64,000 bases of DNA from Allomuricauda sp. (lineage in GTDB: Bacteria > Bacteroidota > Bacteroidia > Flavobacteriales > Flavobacteriaceae). Location of the stretch: assembly GCF_013911645.1 (NCBI RefSeq), contig NZ_JACESV010000007.1, positions 1 to 64,000 of the forward strand. The letters are read 5' to 3'. The notes beneath the pieces were generated by a model that had not been told where the DNA came from, ran no database searches, and worked only from the letters and a program-made list of their open reading frames with translations. Below, piece after piece: positions 1 through 9,442 of the stretch. Numbering within the stretch: position 1 is the stretch's first letter; each line of letters opens with the position of its first letter. The position numbers and the translations under genes were made by a program.

Positions 1-330
1 GACGACGACAATGATGGTGTTGCGGATGTGGATGATGCGTTCCCCACAAGTGAAGAACCTTCATTGGTACCCGCTCAAGCTTTTACCCCTAATGGTGATG
101 GCAACAACGATGCTTGGGTCATCCCCGGGATAGACAACTACCCAAATAATGTGGTGAAAGTCTATAACCGATGGGGGCACGAAGTGTTCGGCACCAAATC
201 GTACCGGAACAACTGGGAAGGTTTCTACAAAGATAGGAACGAGAAACTCCCTGCCGGATCGTACATGTACATCATCAACTTGGGCGATGGCAGTGCGCCG
301 CTTCAGGGATGGATTTTCATCAACTATTAA
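1..330 (+). CDS. T9SS type B sorting-domain protein, C-terminal fragment (5' end outside window)
   Basis: The frame is open from base 1, so the GTG given in the ORF track is internal and the gene begins upstream of the window. The first residues (DDDNDGVADVDDAFP) look like the end of a thrombospondin type 3-like, Asp-rich calcium-binding repeat. They are followed by a clear gliding motility-associated C-terminal domain: AFTPNGDGNNDAW, VKVYNRWGHEVF, LPAGSYMYIINL and a final GWIFINY. In this family the domain directs export through the type IX secretion system and attachment at the cell surface. The body of the protein is not visible, so its function cannot be named. The PorP/SprF gene 33 bases downstream is the usual partner of such proteins. 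Confidence 0.9.
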   Translation, partial: DDDNDGVADVDDAFPTSEEPSLVPAQAFTPNGDGNNDAWVIPGIDNYPNNVVKVYNRWGHEVFGTKSYRNNWEGFYKDRNEKLPAGSYMYIINLGDGSAPLQGWIFINY

Positions 331-363
331 TACCAACAGAACAAAAAACACCATACAAAACAG

Positions 364-1254
364 ATGAGACTTTTCAATAACATACAATTACTGGCCCTGT
401 TCCTTGTGCTTTCCTTCTCGGTAAGCGCTCAGCAGGACCCCAACTATACCTTTTACCGCTACAACATGAACATCTACAACCCCGCCTTTGCCGGAAGCTC
501 GGAGGCTGCCGAGCTCTCCTTGGGCATCAGGAGCCAATGGGCGGGCGTTGAAGGTGCCCCCGAGAGCCAAAGTGCCATTTTCGGCATGCCCATGGGCAGG
601 AACGTGGGGCTTGGCGTGTCCATCCTCAACGACCGTACCTTCATAGAACAGCAGACCTGGATGGCCATCGATGTTTCCTACCACATCCGATTGGATGAAG
701 ACCACAGGCTATACTTTGGGATCAAGGGAAGTGCCAACTCCTATGATGCCAACACCAATGGCCTTGTCACCTATGGGGTTGGCCAAGATGGAACCCTGAT
801 GGACTACGATAGCCGTTTCACCCCCAATGTAGGGGCAGGGGTCTATTTAAAGCACGATAGGTATTTTGCATCCCTGTCCGCTCCCAAACTACTGACCCCG
901 GATCGCTTGCAGGAACGCGATGGAAATGCCTATTTGGGAACCGACCGCATGCACGCCTACCTCAGCGGGGGATATACCCTTCTCTTGGGCAAAACCTTGG
1001 ACCTGAAGACCATGGGGATGTTGCGCTACGTGGATGCCTCCCCCATATCGGTGGAACTGACGGGTATCCTGGACTTTGGGGAACGCTTTGAGTTTGGCGC
1101 CAGCTATAGGTACGATGAAAGCATCAGCGGACTGTTCCTGTTCAATATCAACAACGGATTCAATTTGGGCTATGCCTATGAGACCTCCATCCAAAACCCC
1201 ATTGACGGGCTGGACAACAATACCCATGAATTGTTTATGAGATTGAGGATGTAA
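364..1254 (+). CDS. PorP/SprF family type IX secretion system outer-membrane protein
   Basis: A 296-residue protein with an N-terminal signal peptide (hydrophobic LLALFLVLSFSVSAQQ) and the family's typical opening DPNYTFYRYNMNIYNPAFAGS. The rest is an alternating beta-barrel-like pattern ending in a short beta strand (HELFMRLRM), as expected of an outer-membrane protein. PorP/SprF proteins sit in the outer membrane and are needed for secretion or anchoring of particular T9SS type B cargo, usually encoded just upstream, which is the case here. Probable co-transcription with the upstream gene (33-base gap, terminator only after this gene). The family call is strong; the exact cargo specificity is inferred from position. 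Confidence 0.9.
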   Translation: MRLFNNIQLLALFLVLSFSVSAQQDPNYTFYRYNMNIYNPAFAGSSEAAELSLGIRSQWAGVEGAPESQSAIFGMPMGRNVGLGVSILNDRTFIEQQTWMAIDVSYHIRLDEDHRLYFGIKGSANSYDANTNGLVTYGVGQDGTLMDYDSRFTPNVGAGVYLKHDRYFASLSAPKLLTPDRLQERDGNAYLGTDRMHAYLSGGYTLLLGKTLDLKTMGMLRYVDASPISVELTGILDFGERFEFGASYRYDESISGLFLFNINNGFNLGYAYETSIQNPIDGLDNNTHELFMRLRM

Positions 1255-1289
1255 CAATCTCAAAATCAATTAATACTGTTATAAGTGAT

Positions 1290-1320
1290 AAATGCCCTTG
1301 GCTAAAAGGGCATTTTTTTT
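1290..1320 (+). terminator. Rho-independent terminator after porP/sprF
   Basis: Perfect 8-bp stem AAATGCCC / GGGCATTT with a 10-base loop, running directly into an eight-T tract. It lies 36 bases after the PorP/SprF stop codon and should end the upstream transcript. Confidence 0.85.
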
Positions 1321-1847
1321 GCTTAAAAATGAATTTAAAATAGCAAATACTATCTTCATTCCCATATTTAAATCTTTTTGGCACATCTAGTTCGTCCACT
1401 TCAATTCACTGGTAATGAGGAGGCATATCTTCATTATTTGCCAGTGCTTAAATACAAGAGGCGTTATAGCAATCACTTAATGGAGCACTTAGGCTTAGCT
1501 CAAATGCTTTTTCATAAAGTCCGGATTAACTTCTATAATCTTTAGCAAGGCAAAGTTTCCACCCCCTATTAATTTTGAGTAATCTGAAGTATTTTGAGAA
1601 AATCCTTTTAGCGTTGTTAAAATGATTTGAGGAAAAATTATTGGGTATTTCATAGATGCATTGATTTGTAGATACCCTGATTTTTAGGACAGTTTTTCTT
1701 AAGCAAATCTGACTGTTGAAATCAAACTTTTGACCATTACCAAACTGTAATATTTTTTGAGAGGCTTACAAAACAACTAAAAAAGCTGTTCTACAATCCA
1801 CAAACAGTACCCCCCTTTTAAATCACCAACTTTTTGTAACGAAACCT
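1321..1847. other. Gene-poor stretch with an unassigned 54-codon open frame
   Basis: I see no intact gene here. One forward frame is open from about 1381 to the stop at 1543-1545 (reads HLVRPLQFTGNEEAYLHYLP and onward) and has a protein-like composition, but it has no start codon or ribosome-binding site and is preceded by an in-frame stop. It may be the 3' remnant of a lost gene. I do not recognise the family. The rest is AT-rich and shows no further structure that I can support. Confidence 0.35.
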
Positions 1848-2341
1848 TCAATAGAAAAAATCACGTATCTGCAAAACTTTGAACGTTTGTTGATCTATCC
1901 AAAATTCACTCCATTGTTTTTCATTGTGCTCTATTTTCAGCACCCAACAGCTGAACTCTTGATCATTAATGGACAGCTTTTCCTCTCTTACCTTTTGATA
2001 CGTATGGTATTCAGGTTTTGATTTGGAACCCGGATGATAAAAATTAATATCAAATTGATTGAAGTCCTCAAATGGCAACATCCCAAGTATTTCCAAATCC
2101 AATTCCCAGTTGAAAGCCAAAGCAGTATTTTCCATGGTAAACGTAGCTTGTTGTGCTTGACGGTGTCGTTGTCCGTATAGACCTTATTATCTTTAAAATG
2201 ATAAAATTTGCGCAGCTCACCTTGAGGGCTTTTACCCAATGTACTTACTACAATTTCTTCTGAAACAGGCTGAAATCTTTGACCTACTGTTATCTTATAG
2301 TCGTGGAGTTCTTTATAGTTCTGTCTTACCCAGCTAATGGG
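1848..2341 (-). pseudogene. Frameshifted remnant of a DUF3108-like protein
   Basis: Two reading frames on the minus strand join into one protein. The upstream part (PISWVRQNYKELHDYKITVG, then GELRKFYHFKDNKVY) stops making sense at about 2135-2145. The downstream part (MENTALAFNWELDLEILGML ... EFSCWVLKIEHNEKQWSEFW) carries on in another frame until the stop at 1848. A single-base indel near the TTTACCATGG region reconnects them. Upstream of PISW there is an in-frame TGA and no start. The C-terminal half resembles the DUF3108-type fold seen in Bacteroidota secreted proteins, but that family assignment is tentative. The gene looks dead. Confidence 0.55.
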
Positions 2342-2371
2342 TCATTTTCACTCATAGGATTCTTAGTTCAC

Positions 2372-2395
2372 AAAAAAATCAAGTTTAAATACTTG
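2372..2395 (-). terminator. Possible terminator after iolG
   Basis: Read on the minus strand, a short stem CAAGT/ACTTG with a 6-base loop is followed by ATTTTTTTG. It lies about 15 bases after the iolG stop codon, where the long minus-strand operon should end. The stem is only 5 bp, so this is a weak call. Confidence 0.4.
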
Positions 2396-2408
2396 CATTT
2401 TGTCTTAT

Positions 2409-3416
2409 TCAAAATATCTCAGTGATTTTAACAGGTCTATTCTCCCTGAGTGATTTGATTGCTGCCAGACCTATTTTCAACGATTGAAGTCCATCATTTC
2501 CATCAACTGGTGTCTTGTCATTATTTTCAAGGCTCTTTGCAAAGTCACAGATTTCGTTCTTGTACGCTTCCCTATACCGTTCCAAGAAAAAATGTAAAGG
2601 CAAGGCTGCATGTATGCCCTTATCGTTGTACAATTTATGAGAATCCATAAAGTTGTTATTGGACTGGACCATGCCCTTGGATCCAAACACCTCCACCCTT
2701 TGATCATATCCGTAGGACGCCTCCCTACTATTATCAATTACGGCCATAGTACCATCGGAATAGGTAAGCGTTACCACTGCAGTATCTATATCACCTGCCT
2801 TGCCAATGGCCTCGTCTATAAGAACGGCCCCCTTGGCGTATACCTCCTCTACTTCCTTATCGACCACAAAACGGGCCACATCAAAATCGTGAATGGTCAT
2901 GTCCAAAAACAGTCCACCCGATTTTTCAATGTAACTTATGGGCGGGGCCCCGGGATCCCGGCTGGTAATCTTGACCAAGTGGGGCTGACCCACAGCTCCG
3001 GTCTTCACTAAATCCTTCACTTTTCTGAACTCTTTGTCGAACCTACGGTTAAAGCCCAACATGAGCTTGACCCCGGCCTTGTTCACAATATCGAGGACCT
3101 CCACTACCCTCTGTAATGATAGATCGAGGGGTTTTTCACAAAAGACATGGATACCGGCCTTTGCAGCCATCTCCACATAATCTGCATGGGTGTCGGTTGG
3201 TGAGCAGATCACTATGGCGTCTATGGGGGTCATTGTCAACATTTCTTCGAAGTTAGAAGCAATGTACGGGATGTTCTTGTTCTTGGCATATTGTCTGCCC
3301 TCTTCCAAGGGATCCATGGCCGCGACCACTTGTACCCCTTCCATTTGGCAAATGTTGCCCAAATGAATCTTGCCTATTCTGCCTAAACCGGCAACGGCGA
3401 ATTTTGGTTTTTTCAT
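2409..3416 (-). CDS. iolG: Inositol 2-dehydrogenase (Gfo/Idh/MocA family)
   Basis: Oxidises myo-inositol to scyllo-inosose (2-keto-myo-inositol) with NAD+, the first step of inositol breakdown. The 335-residue length fits the family. The N-terminal Rossmann motif is GLGRIGKIH (residues 10-18), the conserved EKP is at 94-96 and supplies the catalytic lysine, and FLDMTIHDFD carries the Asp/His pair of the active site. It is the last gene of the minus-strand iol operon, 18 bases after iolE. Substrate specificity rests on the operon, because the family also contains other sugar dehydrogenases. Confidence 0.9.
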   Translation of the reverse strand: MKKPKFAVAGLGRIGKIHLGNICQMEGVQVVAAMDPLEEGRQYAKNKNIPYIASNFEEMLTMTPIDAIVICSPTDTHADYVEMAAKAGIHVFCEKPLDLSLQRVVEVLDIVNKAGVKLMLGFNRRFDKEFRKVKDLVKTGAVGQPHLVKITSRDPGAPPISYIEKSGGLFLDMTIHDFDVARFVVDKEVEEVYAKGAVLIDEAIGKAGDIDTAVVTLTYSDGTMAVIDNSREASYGYDQRVEVFGSKGMVQSNNNFMDSHKLYNDKGIHAALPLHFFLERYREAYKNEICDFAKSLENNDKTPVDGNDGLQSLKIGLAAIKSLRENRPVKITEIF

Positions 3417-3434
3417 GAATTTGATTTCTATAAA

Positions 3435-4340
3435 CTATAATCCCAATGTTATAATATAATCCCTATTTGACTTGGCGCATGCTTTTGGGTTTCCCATGCC
3501 CGGCAAAATATCTTGTTCCACTACAATCCAGTCATCGTATCCGGTTCGGCACAACAAATCCACAATTGCTTTAAAGTCAATATCTCCTTTGCCCAGTTCA
3601 CAAAAAACTCCTCTTTTGAGCGCATCGAAATAATCCCCTTGGGCCTTTCTGGATCTCTGGGCAGCTTTGGGGTCATAATCCTTAAAATGAACGTGCCAAA
3701 TCCTATCCCTATATTTTTCCAAAGCTTTTATCGGATCCCCACCTCCAAAGGCATAATGCCCCATATCGAGGCAAAGTCCGATCAGTTCGGGATCAGTAAG
3801 TTCCATAAGGGTATCTATTTCTTCAGGAGTTTCCACATAGCCAGCACAATGGTGATGGAAAACCGTCCTTATCCCGAAAGTATCTTTCACGGCCCTCGCA
3901 ATTTTTTCCGCCCCTTCGGCAAAAACCTGCCATTGTTTTCGATCCAACCCCATTTCGGGGGTTATCCTACCCGCATTTTGGGTCCTTTCCAATATCGAGG
4001 CATTGTCGTCCGCAAGAACGATAAAAGCATCACCATACCCTGCATTGTACATCAATTCGGCCACGCGCATAGCCGAAGCCTTCCCGTTTTCATGCTGATC
4101 GGCTTTGACCAGCGCAACGGGCACAAATGCACCGAGAAGCTCGAGTCCACGCTGGCTTATCTCATTCTTCAAAAGCGCGGGATCTGTGGGCATATATCCC
4201 CAGTCGCCAAGTTCGGTGCCCAAATACCCCGTTTCCTTGATCTCGTCCAAAACCTGTTCAAAACCTATTTCTTCAGATTTTTTTTCGAGATCGAATTCCA
4301 GAGCCCCCCATGAACAGGGGGCATTTGCTATCTTGATCAT
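3435..4340 (-). CDS. iolE: Myo-inosose-2 dehydratase (IolE-type, AP endonuclease 2 TIM barrel)
   Basis: Removes water from scyllo-inosose to give the cyclic dione that IolD hydrolyses. The 301-residue protein begins IKIANAPCSWG, the hallmark N-terminus of IolE proteins. It also shows the metal-site segments of this TIM-barrel family: VFHHHCAGYVET, LCLDMGHYAFGG and WHVHFKDYDP. It lies between iolA and iolG with a 10-base gap to iolA, clearly in one operon. A general sugar-phosphate isomerase/epimerase label would also fit by fold, but the start motif and context favour IolE. Confidence 0.9.
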   Translation of the reverse strand: MIKIANAPCSWGALEFDLEKKSEEIGFEQVLDEIKETGYLGTELGDWGYMPTDPALLKNEISQRGLELLGAFVPVALVKADQHENGKASAMRVAELMYNAGYGDAFIVLADDNASILERTQNAGRITPEMGLDRKQWQVFAEGAEKIARAVKDTFGIRTVFHHHCAGYVETPEEIDTLMELTDPELIGLCLDMGHYAFGGGDPIKALEKYRDRIWHVHFKDYDPKAAQRSRKAQGDYFDALKRGVFCELGKGDIDFKAIVDLLCRTGYDDWIVVEQDILPGMGNPKACAKSNRDYIITLGL

Positions 4341-4350
4341 TTGTTATCCT

Positions 4351-5823
4351 TTAAAATTTGCGCGACCAAATATTTGGCCAACGTTCTATGACCACCTTGG
4401 TCTGTGTGAAAAATTCAATGGCATGCTTCCCTTGGCCGTGCAGATCGCCAAAAAAGCTATCCTTCCAACCACTGAAGGGGAACTGGGCCATTGGTGCCGC
4501 TACGCCTATGTTGATCCCGATGTTTCCTGCATCAGCTTCGTTCCTGAATTTTCTGGCATTGGCACCACTGGTCGTGAAAAGGCAGGCCATGTTCCCATAA
4601 TTGCCATTATTGACAAATTGCAAGGCCTCATCAATGTTCTTCATCGATATCAAGCTCATCACAGGTCCAAAAATTTCAGTTTGTATCAACTCTTTGTCCA
4701 AAGCCACATTTTCCAAAATGGTGGGGGTTATAAAATTTCCCTTTTCATATCCGGAAATCGTTGCATTTCTACCATCCAACAAAAGTTTGGCCCCTTCGTC
4801 CACCCCTTTTTGGATGAGTCCTTCAATCCTTGTTTTGCTTTCTGGGGTAATCACCGGTCCCATATCCACATTGTCCAGACCATAGCCCGTGGTCCTGTTC
4901 TTTACTGTTTCATAAATGGAATCCTTGATCTCCCCTTTTTCATCTCCTACAGTGATAATGGTTGAAGCGGCCAAACACCTTTGTCCGGCACATCCATATA
5001 CTGAATCCGCAATGATCTTGGAAGACATTTCAATATCCGCATCGGGCAGAACCACAACAGGGTTTTTAGCTCCGCCCTGCGCTTGAACCCGTTTTCCATT
5101 GGCCGTTCCCTTGGAATAAATGTAACGGGCTACCGGGGTACTTCCCACAAAGCTTACTCCTTTTATGATGGGGTTTTCCAATATTGCATCTACGGATTCC
5201 TTTCCTCCGTGCACCAAGTTCAACAACCCGTCCGGAATATTGAGCTGATCGATCAGTTCAAAGACCTTCATCATGGTCATGGGCACTTTTTCCGATGGTT
5301 TTACGATAAAGGCATTCCCCGTGGCAATGGCGTAGGGCAAAAACCAAAACACGATCATTCCCGGAAAGTTGAACGGAGTGATGCAGGCCGCTACTCCAAG
5401 TGGTTGGCGGATCATCATCTCATCGATACCCGTGGCAATGTCCTCAATGACATCCCCTGCCATGAGCATAGGAGTGCCACAAGCAACTTCCACATTTTCT
5501 ATGGCCCTCTGGATTTCCCCAAGCGATTCAGCCCTGGTCTTTCCCGATTCGTTGGTAATGACTTCTGCCAACGCTTCCCGATTGTCCTCCAATAAGGTTT
5601 TGAGCTGGTACAGTACCTGTGTTCTTTTCATCACGGGTACTTTGCTCCATTCTTTGTATGCTTTATGTGCGGCCTTGGTCGCCCGATCTACATCCTTTGC
5701 GGTATCCGTACCGTAAGGGACCTTTGCCAAAACTTCTTGATTGGCCGGATTATGTACCGCTATCGAATCTTTTGATGCGCTTTCGGACCATTTTCCGTCA
5801 ATGTAATTCTTTAAAATATTCAT
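4351..5823 (-). CDS. iolA: CoA-acylating methylmalonate/malonate-semialdehyde dehydrogenase
   Basis: Converts malonate semialdehyde, the last inositol-pathway product, to acetyl-CoA and CO2 using NAD+ and CoA. The same family handles methylmalonate semialdehyde from valine. The 490-residue protein has the aldehyde dehydrogenase fold: FNFP at about 151-154, a cofactor-binding segment around GSTPVARYIY, and the catalytic cysteine near residue 283 in GCAGQRCLAAS, a signature of the CoA-acylating MMSDH subgroup. The position between the transporter and iolE supports the inositol role. Start ATG is followed by the typical NYIDGKW opening. Confidence 0.93.
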   Translation of the reverse strand: MNILKNYIDGKWSESASKDSIAVHNPANQEVLAKVPYGTDTAKDVDRATKAAHKAYKEWSKVPVMKRTQVLYQLKTLLEDNREALAEVITNESGKTRAESLGEIQRAIENVEVACGTPMLMAGDVIEDIATGIDEMMIRQPLGVAACITPFNFPGMIVFWFLPYAIATGNAFIVKPSEKVPMTMMKVFELIDQLNIPDGLLNLVHGGKESVDAILENPIIKGVSFVGSTPVARYIYSKGTANGKRVQAQGGAKNPVVVLPDADIEMSSKIIADSVYGCAGQRCLAASTIITVGDEKGEIKDSIYETVKNRTTGYGLDNVDMGPVITPESKTRIEGLIQKGVDEGAKLLLDGRNATISGYEKGNFITPTILENVALDKELIQTEIFGPVMSLISMKNIDEALQFVNNGNYGNMACLFTTSGANARKFRNEADAGNIGINIGVAAPMAQFPFSGWKDSFFGDLHGQGKHAIEFFTQTKVVIERWPNIWSRKF

Positions 5824-5862
5824 TTTCTTGTTATTAAGGCTATATTAAAATAATTCTTTTTA

Positions 5863-7461
5863 TTATGAATTGCTTCCGAGCAATATGTAAATCAGTATGG
5901 TGACCAAGCAAAGTCCAATGGACATGGCTTTGGTGTATTTCCATGAAACAAGGCTCACCGCACCCACATCCACCATGTCGTATGAGCTTTTTCGTGGATA
6001 AAAATGGGAGACCACAAACATGACGGCCACATTCAGGACAAACTCAATACCCCACAAATGCACGAAATGGATCCCGTGTTCCGTATAAATCCACGACATA
6101 AAAATGTAGAACAGAAGCCCAAATATCAATGCCGCCTTCGCCCCTGTGGCCGAAATGCGCTTCATGAAAAACCCTGCCAACAAAATGGATGCAATAGGGA
6201 TAAAATAGATACCGTTGAGCTCTTGGAGCAATTGGTAAAGTCCGTCCGGTGCATTGGCCATCATAGGAGCCGCGAATATGGCTACCACCGCCAAAATTGC
6301 CGATGTGGCCTTGCCGACTACCACAAGTTTGCTGTCACTTATATCCTTATTGATGTGCTTTTTGACGATGTCTATACTGAACAGCGTGGCCACAGAGTTG
6401 AGTACGGAGTTGAACGTGCTCAATACAGCACCCATGATGACGGCCGCAAAGAAACCGATCAGCCATGTTGGCAACACCTTTTTTACCAGTTGTGGATAAA
6501 CACTGTCCTGGTTGCCATAATAGGCATCCTGAAAATAATAGTAACAGATTACCCCTGGTAACACGATAATCAATGGAATCAAAATTTTGAACAAACCCGT
6601 GAGCAAAAGACCCTTTTGGGCCTCCTTGAGGTTTTTGGCTCCCAATGCTCTTTGGACAATGGTCTGGTTCATACCCCAGAAATACAACTGGTTTATGATC
6701 AATCCCGTGAACAGCACTTCAAACGGCAGTACGGAATCGGGTGCCCCAACGACATTGAACTTTTGAGGTGCAAATTCATATACTTCGGTTAGACCATGCA
6801 ATACATTGCCATCACCTATGGCCATCAGGGCGAGGAAGGGAATGAGCAAACCGCCCAACAAAAGGCCGAACCCGTTGATGGTATCGGAAAATGCAACCGC
6901 TCTCAACCCCCCAAAGATTGCGTAAATAGATCCTATGGCCCCAATGACCACCACGGTAATCCATAAGCCCTGTGTCTTGTCTACCCCCAAAATTTCCGAT
7001 ACGCCAAAAAGGCTCTCTATACCAATGGCACCGGAATACAGTACTATGGGCAACAGAGTGACCACAAAAGAAAAAATCAAGATGATGGCCACTAATGAAC
7101 GTGTAAAACTGTCAAAACGGTTCTCCAAAAACTGGGGAATCGTGGTGAGTCCCATTTTAAGGTATTTAGGTACAAAAAACACGGCTGCCACGACCAATGC
7201 TATGGAAGATGTCACTTCCCATGCAATAACGATGAACCCGTTGACGTATGAATTCCCGTTCATGCCGATCAAGTGCTCCGAAGATATGTTCGTTAAAAGC
7301 ATGGAACCAGCAATCACAGTCCCCGTAAGGCTTCTTCCACCCAAAAAGTAACCATCTGATGAACTCAGGTTGGTTTTCCTTAGACTGTACCAGGTAAAGA
7401 GTGCAACTCCTCCCGTAAAAAGGACAAACGATGCCAGCATGATTATAAAATCTGAATCCAT
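5863..7461 (-). CDS. Sodium:solute symporter (SSS family), probable inositol transporter
   Basis: A 532-residue inner-membrane protein with about 13-14 hydrophobic segments, the length and pattern of SSS-family symporters. It contains the GGRSLTG segment after helix 1 and SSEHLIGMNG in the first helix pair, both typical of the SGLT-like branch that takes up sugars, inositol and related polyols. It is embedded in the iol operon between iolD and iolA, so myo-inositol is the likely substrate. That assignment is by context, not by a specificity motif. It moves the solute from periplasm to cytoplasm after the SusC/SusD-type outer-membrane step. Confidence 0.85.
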   Translation of the reverse strand: MDSDFIIMLASFVLFTGGVALFTWYSLRKTNLSSSDGYFLGGRSLTGTVIAGSMLLTNISSEHLIGMNGNSYVNGFIVIAWEVTSSIALVVAAVFFVPKYLKMGLTTIPQFLENRFDSFTRSLVAIILIFSFVVTLLPIVLYSGAIGIESLFGVSEILGVDKTQGLWITVVVIGAIGSIYAIFGGLRAVAFSDTINGFGLLLGGLLIPFLALMAIGDGNVLHGLTEVYEFAPQKFNVVGAPDSVLPFEVLFTGLIINQLYFWGMNQTIVQRALGAKNLKEAQKGLLLTGLFKILIPLIIVLPGVICYYYFQDAYYGNQDSVYPQLVKKVLPTWLIGFFAAVIMGAVLSTFNSVLNSVATLFSIDIVKKHINKDISDSKLVVVGKATSAILAVVAIFAAPMMANAPDGLYQLLQELNGIYFIPIASILLAGFFMKRISATGAKAALIFGLLFYIFMSWIYTEHGIHFVHLWGIEFVLNVAVMFVVSHFYPRKSSYDMVDVGAVSLVSWKYTKAMSIGLCLVTILIYILLGSNS

Positions 7462-7488
7462 TGGTTTGGTTGGTTTAATTGAGAGGGG

Positions 7489-9348
7489 TTATAGGTAATA
7501 TTTTTGGGTCTTCTTATTGTTTTGATAGGTTTCAAAGGATTCTTTGACAGCGTCTTTTTCAGACACTTCGGCCACGGCAACATCCCACCAAGCAAAACCT
7601 GGCACCCCTTTTTTTCGATCCACTTCAATGTAGATCAAAGTGGTCCTATCAATGGTCTTCGCTTCTTTTAAGGCCTCCTTGAATTCGGCCACGTTGGATG
7701 CTTTTATGACATAAGCGCCCATGCTCGCGGCATTCGCCACATAGTCCACGGGCAACAATCCGCCATCAAGCTGATCCGTTGCTTCGTTTCGATATCGGTA
7801 GTATGTGCCAAAACCTTCGCTCCCCAAAGAAGCAGAAAGAGAGCCTATACTGGAGTAACCATCATTGTTCAACAAGATAATGGTAAGTTTTTGCCGTTCC
7901 TGAATGGCAGTGACTATCTCCTGTGACATCATCAAATAACTGCCGTCACCCACCATCACATAGATTTCACTATTAGGTCTAGCCATCTTGGCACCAAGGC
8001 CACCCGCAATTTCATAGCCCATGCAAGAGTATCCGTATTCCAAATGGAAACCTTTCGGATTCCTTGTGCGCCATAGTTTATGTAGATCACCGGGCAGGCT
8101 TCCTGCTGCACAGAGCACAATGTCCTTGGCCTCCGAAAAATTATTCACGGCACCTATGACCTCGCCTTGAAAAGCGGGTGTTCCGTTTTTTTCCGCATAT
8201 ATTCCGGATACAAAATCATCCCAGTTTTTGTTGAGTTCCAATACTTTTTTCCGGTAGGGTTCCCCCACTTCAAAATCTGAAAGTTGTTGATTCAATTCTT
8301 CGAGAATCGCCTTGGCATCTCCCACCAAGGGAAGGGCACCGTGTTTGAAAGAATCGAATTCCGTTACATTAATATTGATGAAACGGACATTTGGATTTTG
8401 AAACCCTGATTTGGATATGGTGGTAAAATCACTGTAACGGGTTCCTATGCCTATGACCACATCGGCTTCCTTGGCCACTTCTATGGCTCCTGGGGTTCCC
8501 GTAACACCGACTGCACCCAAATTTTGGGGCACATCATAGGGCAACGATCCTTTTCCCGCATAGGTCTCTGCTACCGGAATTCCTGTTCGGGTGACCATTT
8601 CTTCCAAAACATCTGTGGCACCGCTATAAATGGTCCCTCCCCCGGCAACAATAAACGGTTTTTTGCTCTTTTTAATGAGTGAGACGGCCCGTGCCAATAA
8701 GCTACGATCAGGCAATGTCCTACCTATTGTCCATATTTTTTTCTCGAACATTTCAGATGGAAAGTCATAAGCCTCAGCTTGGACATCCTGTGGAATGCTC
8801 AAGGTTACCGCACCTGTCTCCGCAGGAGAGGTCAATACCCGCATGACTTCAGGTAGGGCCGTAATCAGTTGTTCTGGCCGGTTGATTCGATCCCAATATT
8901 TTGAGACAGGCTTAAAACAATCGTTTACAGAAATATCTTGCGTAGTATTGGATTCAAGTTGTTGCAGTACGGGAGCCACTTGTCTTGTTGCAAAAATATC
9001 CCCGGGGATGAGCAGTACAGGAATCCGATTTATGGTCGCCAAGGCTGCGCCTGTGACCATGTTTGTTGCTCCAGGCCCTATGGAGGTGGTACAGACAAAG
9101 GTTTCCAAACGGTTCTTAACTTTGGCATAGGCCACTGCAGAATGGACCATGCCCTGCTCGTTACGGGCCACATAAAACGGAAATTCCGGGTCTTGGTGGA
9201 GTGCCTGCCCGATTCCTGCTACATTTCCATGTCCCAGAATCCCAAAACATCCGGCAAAAAACTTGTGCTCCCTGCCATCCCGTTCCACGTATTGGTTCTT
9301 AAGGTACGCGATGGTCGCTTGGGCCACTGTCAATCGTATTGTTTTCAT
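7489..9348 (-). CDS. iolD: 3D-(3,5/4)-trihydroxycyclohexane-1,2-dione hydrolase (ThDP enzyme)
   Basis: Opens the inositol ring: hydrolyses the cyclic dione to 5-deoxy-glucuronate. The 619-residue protein has the three-domain thiamine diphosphate enzyme layout. The N-terminal Pyr domain carries GCFGILGHGNVAGIG and its acidic environment, a central domain holds VIGIGTRYSDF, and the C-terminal PP domain has the ThDP motif beginning VGDGSYLMM and ending LLNN. The length matches IolD rather than acetolactate synthase (about 560). It is followed by the symporter gene with a 27-base gap and preceded by iolC with about 94 bases between. Confidence 0.93.
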   Translation of the reverse strand: MKTIRLTVAQATIAYLKNQYVERDGREHKFFAGCFGILGHGNVAGIGQALHQDPEFPFYVARNEQGMVHSAVAYAKVKNRLETFVCTTSIGPGATNMVTGAALATINRIPVLLIPGDIFATRQVAPVLQQLESNTTQDISVNDCFKPVSKYWDRINRPEQLITALPEVMRVLTSPAETGAVTLSIPQDVQAEAYDFPSEMFEKKIWTIGRTLPDRSLLARAVSLIKKSKKPFIVAGGGTIYSGATDVLEEMVTRTGIPVAETYAGKGSLPYDVPQNLGAVGVTGTPGAIEVAKEADVVIGIGTRYSDFTTISKSGFQNPNVRFININVTEFDSFKHGALPLVGDAKAILEELNQQLSDFEVGEPYRKKVLELNKNWDDFVSGIYAEKNGTPAFQGEVIGAVNNFSEAKDIVLCAAGSLPGDLHKLWRTRNPKGFHLEYGYSCMGYEIAGGLGAKMARPNSEIYVMVGDGSYLMMSQEIVTAIQERQKLTIILLNNDGYSSIGSLSASLGSEGFGTYYRYRNEATDQLDGGLLPVDYVANAASMGAYVIKASNVAEFKEALKEAKTIDRTTLIYIEVDRKKGVPGFAWWDVAVAEVSEKDAVKESFETYQNNKKTQKYYL

Positions 9349-9442
9349 TGATCTTTCTCTTTTTGGTTGTACTTAAAAGTGCACCTTTTCACAATCCGTT
9401 TCATCTGTCCTTGATTGATAGTGCACCTGGCTGTTCCATAGT

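Noticed and set aside
61-387. Minus-strand 108-residue ORF
   Set aside because: It mirrors the strongly supported T9SS sorting domain and PorP/SprF start on the plus strand; no family-like sequence.
4105-4965. 286-residue plus-strand ORF
   Set aside because: It is the reverse-strand shadow of iolE and iolA; composition is not protein-like and the minus-strand genes are certain.
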